Origin: an uncultured Lachnospiraceae bacterium
GTDB taxonomy: Bacteria > Bacillota > Clostridia > Lachnospirales > Lachnospiraceae
Assembly: GCA_910585625.1 (NCBI GenBank)
Contig: CAJUFQ010000018.1
Span: 1 to 6,306 of the forward strand
Direction of reading: 5' to 3'
Length of the DNA: 6,306 nucleotides
The translations under genes and the position numbers were made by a program. Below, one piece after another: positions 1 through 5,240 of the stretch. The notes beneath the pieces were generated by a model. That model ran no database searches. It worked only from the letters and a program-made list of their open reading frames with translations, and was not told where the DNA came from. The first letter of the stretch is position 1; every line of letters begins with the position of its first letter.

Positions 1-93
1 CCTGTTGTTCCTATTATCCAAATAGGCAAGCAATGCAATCAGGAAGTTACCGCCCCAAAATAACAGGCTTAAAATATCATATGTATTTTCCAT
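1..93 (-). CDS. Hol-Tox-like small membrane toxin peptide, 3' end cut by window edge
   Basis: This open frame starts with ATG at 93-91 and is still open at the left edge after 31 codons. The peptide begins MENTYDILSLLFWGG, continues with a hydrophobic stretch (FLIALLAYL, about residues 17-25) and ends in the window with a polar, basic tail (DNRNNR). A short acidic/aromatic N-terminus, one membrane segment and a charged tail match the small putative holin-like toxins (Hol-Tox family, related to TxpA/BsrG-type type I toxins) of Firmicutes, usually about 30-35 residues, so only a few codons are probably missing. A very strong ribosome site (GGGAGGTGG) sits 6 nt before the ATG, and an extended -10 promoter lies upstream. 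In known relatives such peptides insert into or damage the membrane and are held in check by an antisense RNA. The family match is made by eye; toxicity and antitoxin are inferred. It could also be a non-toxic small membrane peptide. Confidence 0.72.
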   Translation of the reverse strand, partial: MENTYDILSLLFWGGNFLIALLAYLDNRNNR

Positions 94-101
94 CTGCACC
101 A

Positions 102-129
102 CCTCCCATGTTCCGTGAAGTTTGGGAGG
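102..129 (-). promoter_or_regulatory. Leader hairpin that sequesters the toxin ribosome binding site
   Basis: In the minus-strand RNA, CCUCCCA (129-123) is perfectly complementary to UGGGAGG (108-102), giving a 7-bp stem with a 14-nt loop, extendable by one G-U pair. The 3' arm contains the GGGAGG Shine-Dalgarno core of the small toxin gene that starts at 93, so the folded leader should block ribosome loading. Sequestered ribosome sites are a known control layer in type I toxin mRNAs. The complementarity is seen directly; its regulatory effect is inferred. Confidence 0.6.
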
Positions 130-164
130 CTCACCACCTTGTAACGCCACAGCCCCTTACGCAG

Positions 165-173
165 ATTATAGCA
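165..173 (-). promoter_or_regulatory. Extended -10 promoter for the small toxin transcript
   Basis: The minus strand reads TGC-TATAAT (173-165), a perfect extended -10 (TGnTATAAT). No good -35 is found at 16-18 bp spacing; TTGGAT at 198-193 is 22 bp away, too far. Extended -10 promoters can work without a -35. Transcription would start near 158 and give a leader of about 65 nt that holds the hairpin over the toxin ribosome site. Confidence 0.65.
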
Positions 174-182
174 CACCGGCCA

Positions 183-305
183 TTATCCGGCGATCCAATT
201 TTTACATACCGCAAAAGCCAGGGAGCCTGCGGGCCCCTTTACCGAAAGGCGCTTGCAAGGCAGTGTTTTCTTGCGCGCATCCGATAAATGATTTCCTAAA
301 CTCAT
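183..305 (-). pseudogene. Remnant of a Cro/C1-type (XRE) helix-turn-helix regulator, N-terminal 13 residues only
   Basis: An ATG at 305-303 follows a near-consensus ribosome site (TTAGGAGGT, with AGGAGG 7 nt upstream). The peptide begins MSLGNHLSDARKK, a typical opening of XRE-family DNA-binding regulators, in which the helix-turn-helix (usually ...LTQEELA...) would follow at once. Instead the frame continues with unrelated sequence (TLPCKRLSVKGPAG...) and stops with TAA at 185-183 after 40 residues, so the DNA-binding helices are absent. I read it as the 5' end of a regulator gene whose body was replaced at about position 266 by the DNA carrying the small-toxin unit. Its expression signals look intact, so the 40-residue peptide may still be made. 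The alternative is a genuine short ORF that resembles an XRE start by chance. Confidence 0.5.
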
Positions 306-312
306 GGCCTTA

Positions 313-341
313 CCTCCTAAATGCGATATGCCTTGATTATA
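313..341 (-). promoter_or_regulatory. -10 box and strong ribosome site before the XRE remnant
   Basis: The minus strand carries a perfect TATAAT at 341-336, followed by AGGAGG at 318-313, 7 nt from the ATG at 305. A poor -35 candidate, TGGAAG (364-359), stands at 17 bp spacing and matches the consensus at only three of six positions. With these signals the transcript leader would be about 25 nt. The ribosome site is convincing; the promoter is plausible. Confidence 0.45.
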
Positions 342-474
342 ATATTTTCATGCACAGGCTTCCACCAACAGAAACGTACAATTTCGCTCGTTTTATTGAC
401 ATTCGTTGTTTGTTTTCTCGGCTTTCCCCCTAGTCCGTATTTCATTTGCCTTGGATGATACAAGTACGCCGTTG
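342..474. other. Intergenic stretch without a recognisable gene
   Basis: No supported gene is visible on either strand. A minus-strand frame stays open from the phosphatidyltransferase stop codon to about 320, but it has no ribosome site and no family resemblance. A plus-strand TTGACA at 396-401 has no matching -10. This stretch is AT-richer than the gene block and adjoins the regulator remnant, so it may hold that gene's old control region. Confidence 0.4.
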
Positions 475-515
475 AAAATTCACCTTGCAGATAGACGAAT
501 ATCCTGCGTGATTTT
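475..515 (-). terminator. Weak intrinsic terminator-like hairpin after the phosphatidyltransferase gene
   Basis: The minus strand reads AAAATCACGCAG, a 13-nt loop, then CTGC-AAG-GTGAATTTT. This pairs as GCAG/CTGC, a 3-nt bulge, then CAC/GTG and AAAAT/ATTTT with a one-base bulge, ending in four T. It begins 9 nt after the stop codon. The A-run and T-run could make it bidirectional. Bulges and the short T-run keep confidence modest. Confidence 0.4.
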
Positions 516-523
516 ATCCTATA

Positions 524-1081
524 TCAACGAGACAAGACACTCTTATGGAACTGCACATATTTTACCAAGGAAAACAACATGAATACTGTCATCACGCCCA
601 TAATCAGATTTGCCGCCCACATAGGGATATCCCAGAACAGCAGCAAGGCAAACAGCCCAACATCCAATACGGCTGTGCATATTTTCCCATACCACTGCGC
701 CCCGTCCCAGAAAGATTTCTTTTTTTTCAGATACAAACCCATGCACAGCATATATCCTTCTTTCAGCAAGAACAGGATAATCAACAGGCGCATCAGTGAA
801 TAGCGGAAAGCAACTGCCAGTATAAGCGTGCCCTGAGTCAGCTTATCCGCCAACGGATCTAACGCTTTGCCGAATTCTGTCACCATGCCAAAGCGACGGG
901 CAATCCTGCCGTCAAAAAAATCCGTCAGGAACGACACTGCAAGAACTGCGAATGATATGAAATAATCCTTCCGGGAATCCGCGCCGGTATACAACACCAG
1001 GAATACCGGCAGCATCAGTATACGGAAATATCCCATCAAGTTCGGGATGCTGAAATATTCTTTGAACCATTTATTTTTCAT
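524..1081 (-). CDS. pgsA: CDP-alcohol phosphatidyltransferase, PgsA-type (CDP-diacylglycerol-glycerol-3-phosphate 3-phosphatidyltransferase)
   Basis: This 185-residue integral membrane enzyme should transfer the phosphatidyl group of CDP-diacylglycerol to glycerol-3-phosphate, giving phosphatidylglycerol phosphate, the committed step to phosphatidylglycerol and cardiolipin. The family signature DxxDGxxARx8GxxxDxxxD is perfect: D54, D57, G58, A61, R62, G71, D75 and D79, the aspartates that bind the metal and do catalysis. The N-terminal SIPNLMGYFRI resembles the usual PgsA opening, several hydrophobic helices follow, and the length fits the family. The start at 1081 is preceded by GAGAGGT 8 nt upstream. 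It stands alone after a 277-bp gap, so it probably has its own promoter. The motif is shared by the whole CDP-alcohol family, so the acceptor (glycerol-phosphate rather than inositol-phosphate or serine) is inferred from overall resemblance. It may be a second PgsA-like copy in the genome. Confidence 0.85.
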   Translation of the reverse strand: MKNKWFKEYFSIPNLMGYFRILMLPVFLVLYTGADSRKDYFISFAVLAVSFLTDFFDGRIARRFGMVTEFGKALDPLADKLTQGTLILAVAFRYSLMRLLIILFLLKEGYMLCMGLYLKKKKSFWDGAQWYGKICTAVLDVGLFALLLFWDIPMWAANLIMGVMTVFMLFSLVKYVQFHKSVLSR

Positions 1082-1147
1082 TGACGTACCTCTCTGCTCT
1101 CTTTTATCTTAAGGCAAGGCTGTTCCTTTCCCTTATCACTATCGTCT

Positions 1148-1176
1148 ATTATGCCACAAAGACAAAGAATTTGAAA
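1148..1176 (-). promoter_or_regulatory. Candidate promoter of the phosphatidyltransferase gene
   Basis: The minus strand has an extended -10 TGG-CATAAT (1156-1148) with TTTCAA (1176-1171) at a 17-bp spacing as a weak -35 (three of six consensus positions). The predicted start site would leave a leader of roughly 60 nt before the ATG at 1081. A second, perfect TATAAT lies further upstream at 1193-1188 with only GTTTTG (1216-1211) as -35, so either or both could be used. Confidence 0.45.
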
Positions 1177-1221
1177 CCCCTTACAGTATTATACGAAAAC
1201 AGAGACCTCGCAAAACTAATT

Positions 1222-1267
1222 AAAAAAGGGATATGCTTACGTCAATAGAAGCTTGTTTTTTCCTCCC
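1222..1267 (-). terminator. Candidate intrinsic terminator of the surface operon
   Basis: On the minus strand GGGA (1267-1264) can pair with TCCC (1231-1228), enclosing an inner GCTT/AAGC stem, and a run of six T follows (1227-1222). An A-run on the other arm means it could also act on the plus strand. It lies about 90 nt after the lipoprotein stop codon. The stems are short and interrupted, so this is tentative. Confidence 0.33.
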
Positions 1268-1358
1268 AAGGGACTATTTATTGCCCGGGAATTATGGTAA
1301 TACCCCCCGGACAAATGCCGGCAAGACGGCTATCAAGTTCTCTACGCCTACCCTTACC

Positions 1359-2300
1359 CTAAAAATCTTCATACTCCACCACCCCATCCGACCAGGTTAT
1401 CACATAATATCCATGCCCGGAACCATCGCAGTCATAGACTTGTTCCCGCGACACAATTCTGCGCCTTGCCGCCGTCCCTCTGACGATAATACTGCTGGTT
1501 GGCTCCTCAACCACCCTCTCTTCCACAAGACGGCGGCTTTCCTCTTCGCCATCCACATACGTCGCTTCATAAATGAGTTCCTTCCTGCCATTCTTGCCCT
1601 GCCGTTTTTTCCAGGTTTCATCCTCAAACATCCCACCGGAATATTCCACCCTGGTTTGGAATAGAATTTCCTCATACTCAGAAACCCGTTTCACAAAGAC
1701 CCGCCGGATAGCTATCTCCATGCCATCTTCAAGCTGGGAGTCCGGCCCAGGCGTCAGCTGGTCTTTGGCGTCCAAGCGGATATCCTGTTCTTCCAGGAAC
1801 TCCTTTACTGTATCCGCCGCCGTCAGGCATTCCCATATTTCCCCATCTGCATCAACCACCACAAGATGGCGGTGGGTCACCTGAATATCCATGCCATCCC
1901 ATAGGTAAGCCTGCAAATCGTGGTTTAGCTCATCGTGCTTCCCCATCTGGATGCCCGCCGCATGGACCGCATCCTTCACCTGGCCGCCCGTCAACACCAT
2001 TTCCCGCTCCCGGCCATCTTCCGCAACGGTAACGCTTGCCTTACGCCTGATAAAAATATCTGTGCCTTCTGTTACCGCTTCCCCAAAATCCGGGGAAACA
2101 ATATCTCCATCCCCTACCGTAAGCTCAGCCTCCAGCAATGCCTCCTGCACAGTAATTCCACCCAACACCACAGCCCTTGTCTCCGTCTGCCGGTCGAATA
2201 TGCTGATATGGATTTCATCCCTGCCGCAGCCTGGCAAGCCAAGGAGCATAGCTGCACAGAAAACCGCCGGCGTCACCTTATATACAAGTTTTCCTATCAT
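1359..2300 (-). CDS. DUF348/G5-domain cell-wall-associated lipoprotein
   Basis: This is a 313-residue exported protein. The N-terminus has a hydrophobic signal segment ending in LGLPGC, with Cys25 as the likely lipidation site, though proline before the glycine is unusual in a lipobox. Three DUF348-like ubiquitin-fold repeats follow at about 29-84, 85-142 and 143-202; each has a beta-strand start, a TVxEAL-like helix and an EGTDIFI- or DGMDIQV-like end. A G5 domain follows at about 203-285. This layout is that of YabE-type and resuscitation-factor-like wall proteins, but the usual 3D (lytic transglycosylase) or transglutaminase domain is absent. Instead there is a short tail with CDGSGHGYY and WSDGVVEYEDF. 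G5 domains are thought to bind wall sugars. Start choice: ATG at 2300 with GAGGG about 5 nt upstream; a GTG directly before it (2303) is equally in frame. It follows the DHHW gene by 37 nt and probably ends the operon. Its role is inferred. Confidence 0.75.
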   Translation of the reverse strand: MIGKLVYKVTPAVFCAAMLLGLPGCGRDEIHISIFDRQTETRAVVLGGITVQEALLEAELTVGDGDIVSPDFGEAVTEGTDIFIRRKASVTVAEDGREREMVLTGGQVKDAVHAAGIQMGKHDELNHDLQAYLWDGMDIQVTHRHLVVVDADGEIWECLTAADTVKEFLEEQDIRLDAKDQLTPGPDSQLEDGMEIAIRRVFVKRVSEYEEILFQTRVEYSGGMFEDETWKKRQGKNGRKELIYEATYVDGEEESRRLVEERVVEEPTSSIIVRGTAARRRIVSREQVYDCDGSGHGYYVITWSDGVVEYEDF

Positions 2301-2337
2301 CACATCCCTCGCCTTTCAACGCTTAAAACATCCATCC

Positions 2338-3795
2338 CTATTGCAGCTTCACATCTTCCGCTCTGACTTCCCTAAGTTTTCCGCCGCTTTCCACAAAAAT
2401 CTGGATCCCGACATAATCGTGGAAAATCCTGTCTTTGCAAAGATACAGACAATATCCATAATCTGACTCTTCCGTTGTCACGGTAAACGCCTCCCGGGCG
2501 ACCGTTTGCCCACCGTCCGTAATTTTCACATAAACCCTTACGTCCTCCGCACAATACGCCTCATCCAGAACCCCTGATACCATCCAGTATGCCGTATTTT
2601 CCTTACATTCCGCAATTTCCAGCAAGACGCCTGCCGATCCTGACAAAGTTTCTTTCTCCTGCGGCGCAGGCTCTTTCCCAGCGGATTCCTTCTCTTCCAA
2701 ATTGACTGCCACACTTTCCAGCAACGGCGGGTTTTGGGCAAACTCTGCAATATTCCTCTCCACCTTTTCTATTATCACGGCATCCGGACAATATGTTTCC
2801 ATCAACGCTCCAATATTCTGTGGCTCCCCACGGGAAAAATATCCCTTGGAAAACGTATTTGCCATCAAGGGCAGCAACGTATTTCCAAAGGAATCCCGGA
2901 ACATTAAGAGGCTTCCCCTGCCTTGGGGATTTTCAGTTTCAATCCACGCATCTTCCACACTTTCCGTCCGTGTCTGGTAAGAAAAACGGTCTGCTTTCTG
3001 GAAATCGTAATCCCACTCCGGCTCAGCTGCCAAAGGGTACAGCATTTTATTTAAGTCCCCATACGCATCTTTTTGCCTCACAGCCTTCACCGTCTCATAA
3101 TCATCATGTTCCACCCCGATATAATCCAAAAGAGCATCATACGCAAGTACCGCTCCTTTTTGGTTCCAATGGGAATCACGCTTTAAATACAGCGTCTCTT
3201 CCTGCCTCTGAAAAAGCGCAAATAAATCCACATAAGAAACGCCATGGTTTTCAAGCATCGGACGCAATAAATCCATATTGCGGACATTTCCGGCTTTTTT
3301 CTGCAAATAATATGGCATATCCTCTCCATACAAGGAGTTTTTGTTAGGCGCCACCGTAAATACAAAAGACGCTCCTTGCTCCTGCACATACTGCTGCACC
3401 AGCGAAAGGTTATGCGCCGCATTGAAGAGGCTCCTTTCAGACATCAAATTCCTGCCAAGATAATCTTCTGTCGTGGAAGAATAATACAGCCACCCATCCT
3501 TTCCCACCGTCACGCTTTCTGCATTGGAAACCCCAAATGCCTTACTTTGGATTATGGCATCTATGGATACCAGCTCCTGGCGGAATGCAAAATGGTCTTC
3601 AAAATATGCGCCCATTTCTTGTAAGAAATTAAGGTTCCATTCCCCATCTGCTATGATATCGGGAAACGCCGCAAGTTCCCGGTTCTCTGTCGTGCTGTCT
3701 GTCGGCGCCAGGAACATCCCCACAAACGGCAGTGCGCACATCCACAGACCGACGGCAATAAAACTAATTTGACCGATTTTACCTGTTTTTCTCAT
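2338..3795 (-). CDS. DHHW-family SGNH-type O-acyltransferase partner protein (AlgJ/AlgX-like)
   Basis: This 485-residue protein has one N-terminal membrane segment (about 9-30), so the rest lies outside the membrane. The family landmarks are GKDGWLYY (98-105), TVAPNKNSLY (147-156), the KRDSHWNQKG block (205-214) with Asp207 and His209, and FRDSFGNTLLP (299-309) with Ser302. These match the Asp-His and Ser of the SGNH-like AlgJ/AlgX and DHHW proteins, which pass acetyl groups onto extracellular polysaccharides. The family motif DHHW reads DSHW here, as in many members. After the catalytic fold (to about 360) come a charged, proline-bearing linker (368-383) and a C-terminal region of about 100 residues that looks beta-rich and resembles nothing I recognise. 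A strong site (GGGGAGG, 6 nt before the ATG) supports the start. It follows the MBOAT gene by 20 nt, the expected partner. Activity and substrate are inferred from family and context. Confidence 0.82.
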   Translation of the reverse strand: MRKTGKIGQISFIAVGLWMCALPFVGMFLAPTDSTTENRELAAFPDIIADGEWNLNFLQEMGAYFEDHFAFRQELVSIDAIIQSKAFGVSNAESVTVGKDGWLYYSSTTEDYLGRNLMSERSLFNAAHNLSLVQQYVQEQGASFVFTVAPNKNSLYGEDMPYYLQKKAGNVRNMDLLRPMLENHGVSYVDLFALFQRQEETLYLKRDSHWNQKGAVLAYDALLDYIGVEHDDYETVKAVRQKDAYGDLNKMLYPLAAEPEWDYDFQKADRFSYQTRTESVEDAWIETENPQGRGSLLMFRDSFGNTLLPLMANTFSKGYFSRGEPQNIGALMETYCPDAVIIEKVERNIAEFAQNPPLLESVAVNLEEKESAGKEPAPQEKETLSGSAGVLLEIAECKENTAYWMVSGVLDEAYCAEDVRVYVKITDGGQTVAREAFTVTTEESDYGYCLYLCKDRIFHDYVGIQIFVESGGKLREVRAEDVKLQ

Positions 3796-3815
3796 TTCCT
3801 GCCTCCCCGCTGCAA

Positions 3816-5240
3816 TTAAAACCGAAAATAAATGAAAGGGTTATAGGTATGACCAGACAGGCGGACAATGCACCAGAACAGCAGCAAGACAGCTCCCACG
3901 TCCAGCATTGCCTGAAACGCCATGCCTCTCCAGGTAAGCCGCCCCGCTTCATTGCCGTCAAAATCCCGTATCCGCTGTGCAAGAGGCCGAATAGGGGCCA
4001 TGCCAATCAATCCCGCCAGCGCCATCGCCAGGAACCAGGGCGTTAATTGCCCCAGCACAAAGCTCATGCTATCATTGTCCAACGGCATTCCCACAAACAT
4101 CTGCCTAATCAGGAAAATCCCCTGCATGACGTCCTCTGCCCGGAACATCACAAAACCGATGCAGACCACCAGCATCGTATACACGTATGCCAGAGGCTTG
4201 GGTATTTTTCGGAAAAACGGAAGCCATCCTTCCAGGGCAGAAAAGAATCCGTGGAACAATCCCCAGAGAACAAACGTCCAGTTTGCCCCATGCCATAGCC
4301 CGGTAAAGAAAAAGACCGTGAACTTATTTGCCGCTGTGCGTATCTTTCCCCTACGGTTGCCTCCAAGCGGAATATACAGATACTCTTTAAACCAGGATGA
4401 CAGTGAAATATGCCATCTCTGCCAGAACTCCTTTACGCTCGTTGCACCGTAAGGATATCGGAAATTTTCACGGAACTGAAACCCGAACATCTGCCCCAGC
4501 CCAATCGCCATATCGCTGTACCCGCTGAAATCATAATAAATCTGCAGCATATAGGAGGCAGCCCCGAGCCATGCCGCCAATATATTGATATCTGCATAGC
4601 CAGCCCCAAAGACAGCGTCTGCCGCCTGTCCCACTGTGTTGGCAATCAGAATCTTCTTTCCCAGCCCGCAGATAAAACGGCGCATGCCGTCTGAAATCTG
4701 TCTCAGATCCATGCGCCGCTTGGTAAGCGCCTCCTCGATATCCCGGTATTTGATAATCGGCCCGGCGATAAGCTGCGGAAAAAAGCAAATATACAACAGA
4801 ACTTTGGGAAAGCTTTTCTGTGCTTTTATTTTGCCCTGGCAGACATCCGCCACATAAGATAACGCCTGGAAGGTAAAGAAAGAAATTCCGATAGGCAGTT
4901 CCACTTCAAACGGCTCTATATCCGCTCCCACAACCCAATTCCAGGTTTCAGCAACAAAGGATGTATATTTAAAAAATATCAGCAGGCCCAGGTTAAATAT
5001 AACGGCAAGGTACAGCAAAAGTTTCTGATAACGCAAGGATACCGCCAGCCTTGCAAACAGATAGTTGACAGATGCGCTGAATATCATCAGCATTACATAC
5101 GTTGGCTCGCCATAGGCATAAAACAGCAGGCTTGCCGCAATCAGCAGCGCATTCTTACACCGTACCCCCGGCAACAGGCAGTACAGTGCAAAAACCGCTG
5201 GCAGAAACACACATACAAATTCCAGTGAGCTGAATATCAT
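3816..5240 (-). CDS. MBOAT-family membrane O-acyltransferase (AlgI/DltB/PatA-like)
   Basis: This 474-residue polytopic membrane protein belongs to the MBOAT family, whose AlgI/DltB/PatA branch carries acyl (usually acetyl) groups across the membrane for transfer to exported polymers. Landmarks are ELPIGISFFTFQALSYV (114-130), FFPQLIAGPI (153-162), YYDFSGYSDMAIGLG (235-249), WQRWHISLSSWFKEYLYIPLGG (273-294) and FTGLWHGANWTF (312-323). His317 of that last motif is the conserved MBOAT histidine; His277 (RWH) is also conserved in the branch. Length is normal and about ten or more membrane segments are expected. The start at 5240 is preferred over an upstream in-frame ATG at 5291 because it has GGAGGAG about 10 nt upstream, opens with the family-typical MIFSSLEF, and overlaps the preceding stop codon as ATGA, implying translational coupling. 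The DHHW gene downstream is the likely extracytoplasmic partner. The polymer substrate is unknown. Confidence 0.93.
   Translation of the reverse strand: MIFSSLEFVCVFLPAVFALYCLLPGVRCKNALLIAASLLFYAYGEPTYVMLMIFSASVNYLFARLAVSLRYQKLLLYLAVIFNLGLLIFFKYTSFVAETWNWVVGADIEPFEVELPIGISFFTFQALSYVADVCQGKIKAQKSFPKVLLYICFFPQLIAGPIIKYRDIEEALTKRRMDLRQISDGMRRFICGLGKKILIANTVGQAADAVFGAGYADINILAAWLGAASYMLQIYYDFSGYSDMAIGLGQMFGFQFRENFRYPYGATSVKEFWQRWHISLSSWFKEYLYIPLGGNRRGKIRTAANKFTVFFFTGLWHGANWTFVLWGLFHGFFSALEGWLPFFRKIPKPLAYVYTMLVVCIGFVMFRAEDVMQGIFLIRQMFVGMPLDNDSMSFVLGQLTPWFLAMALAGLIGMAPIRPLAQRIRDFDGNEAGRLTWRGMAFQAMLDVGAVLLLFWCIVRLSGHTYNPFIYFRF

Larger units (their letters stand above)
1082..1358. other. 277-bp intergenic region between the surface operon and the phosphatidyltransferase gene
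   Basis: No gene is seen here. The stretch holds a candidate terminator (1222-1267), two -10-like boxes facing the phosphatidyltransferase gene, and a GC-rich inverted repeat at 1283-1309 (CCGGG and CCCGG arms with a 16-nt loop that itself contains the palindrome GGTATTACC). That repeat is not followed by a T-run, so its role is unclear. Confidence 0.5.

Noticed and set aside
221..237. GC-rich hairpin inside the regulator remnant as a terminator
   Set aside because: The minus-strand stem (GGGGCC/GGCTCC with a G-U pair) is followed only by TGGCTTTTGC, without an adjacent T-run.
371..386. LexA/SOS-box-like sequence (GAAACGTACAATTTCG)
   Set aside because: Only one half resembles the Firmicute LexA consensus; the other half mismatches at several key positions.
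33..433. Plus-strand open frames at 33-287 and 122-433
   Set aside because: They lie antisense to the toxin leader and regulator remnant, have no ribosome site, are rich in Pro/Cys/His as shadow frames are, and resemble no family.
320..523. Minus-strand frame open from the phosphatidyltransferase stop to about 320
   Set aside because: There is no start with a ribosome site and no recognised similarity; probably a chance open frame, though decayed mobile DNA is possible.
1..1081. Functional link between the membrane toxin candidate and the neighbouring phosphatidylglycerol enzyme
   Set aside because: Both concern the membrane, but they are separated by a gene remnant, a terminator-like hairpin and separate promoters; adjacency alone does not support a joint system.
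1951..2466. Long plus-strand frames over the G5 lipoprotein gene and its 5' gap
   Set aside because: They are antisense to a gene with clear DUF348/G5 repeats, and their Ser/Pro-rich translation has no family resemblance.
2793..3347. 184-codon plus-strand frame antisense to the DHHW gene
   Set aside because: Its composition (many Pro, His, Ser, Asn) is that of an antisense shadow, and the minus strand holds a well-supported gene with intact motifs.
3922..4452. 176-codon plus-strand frame antisense to the MBOAT gene
   Set aside because: It is a shadow of the MBOAT coding sequence; no start signal and no recognisable domain.
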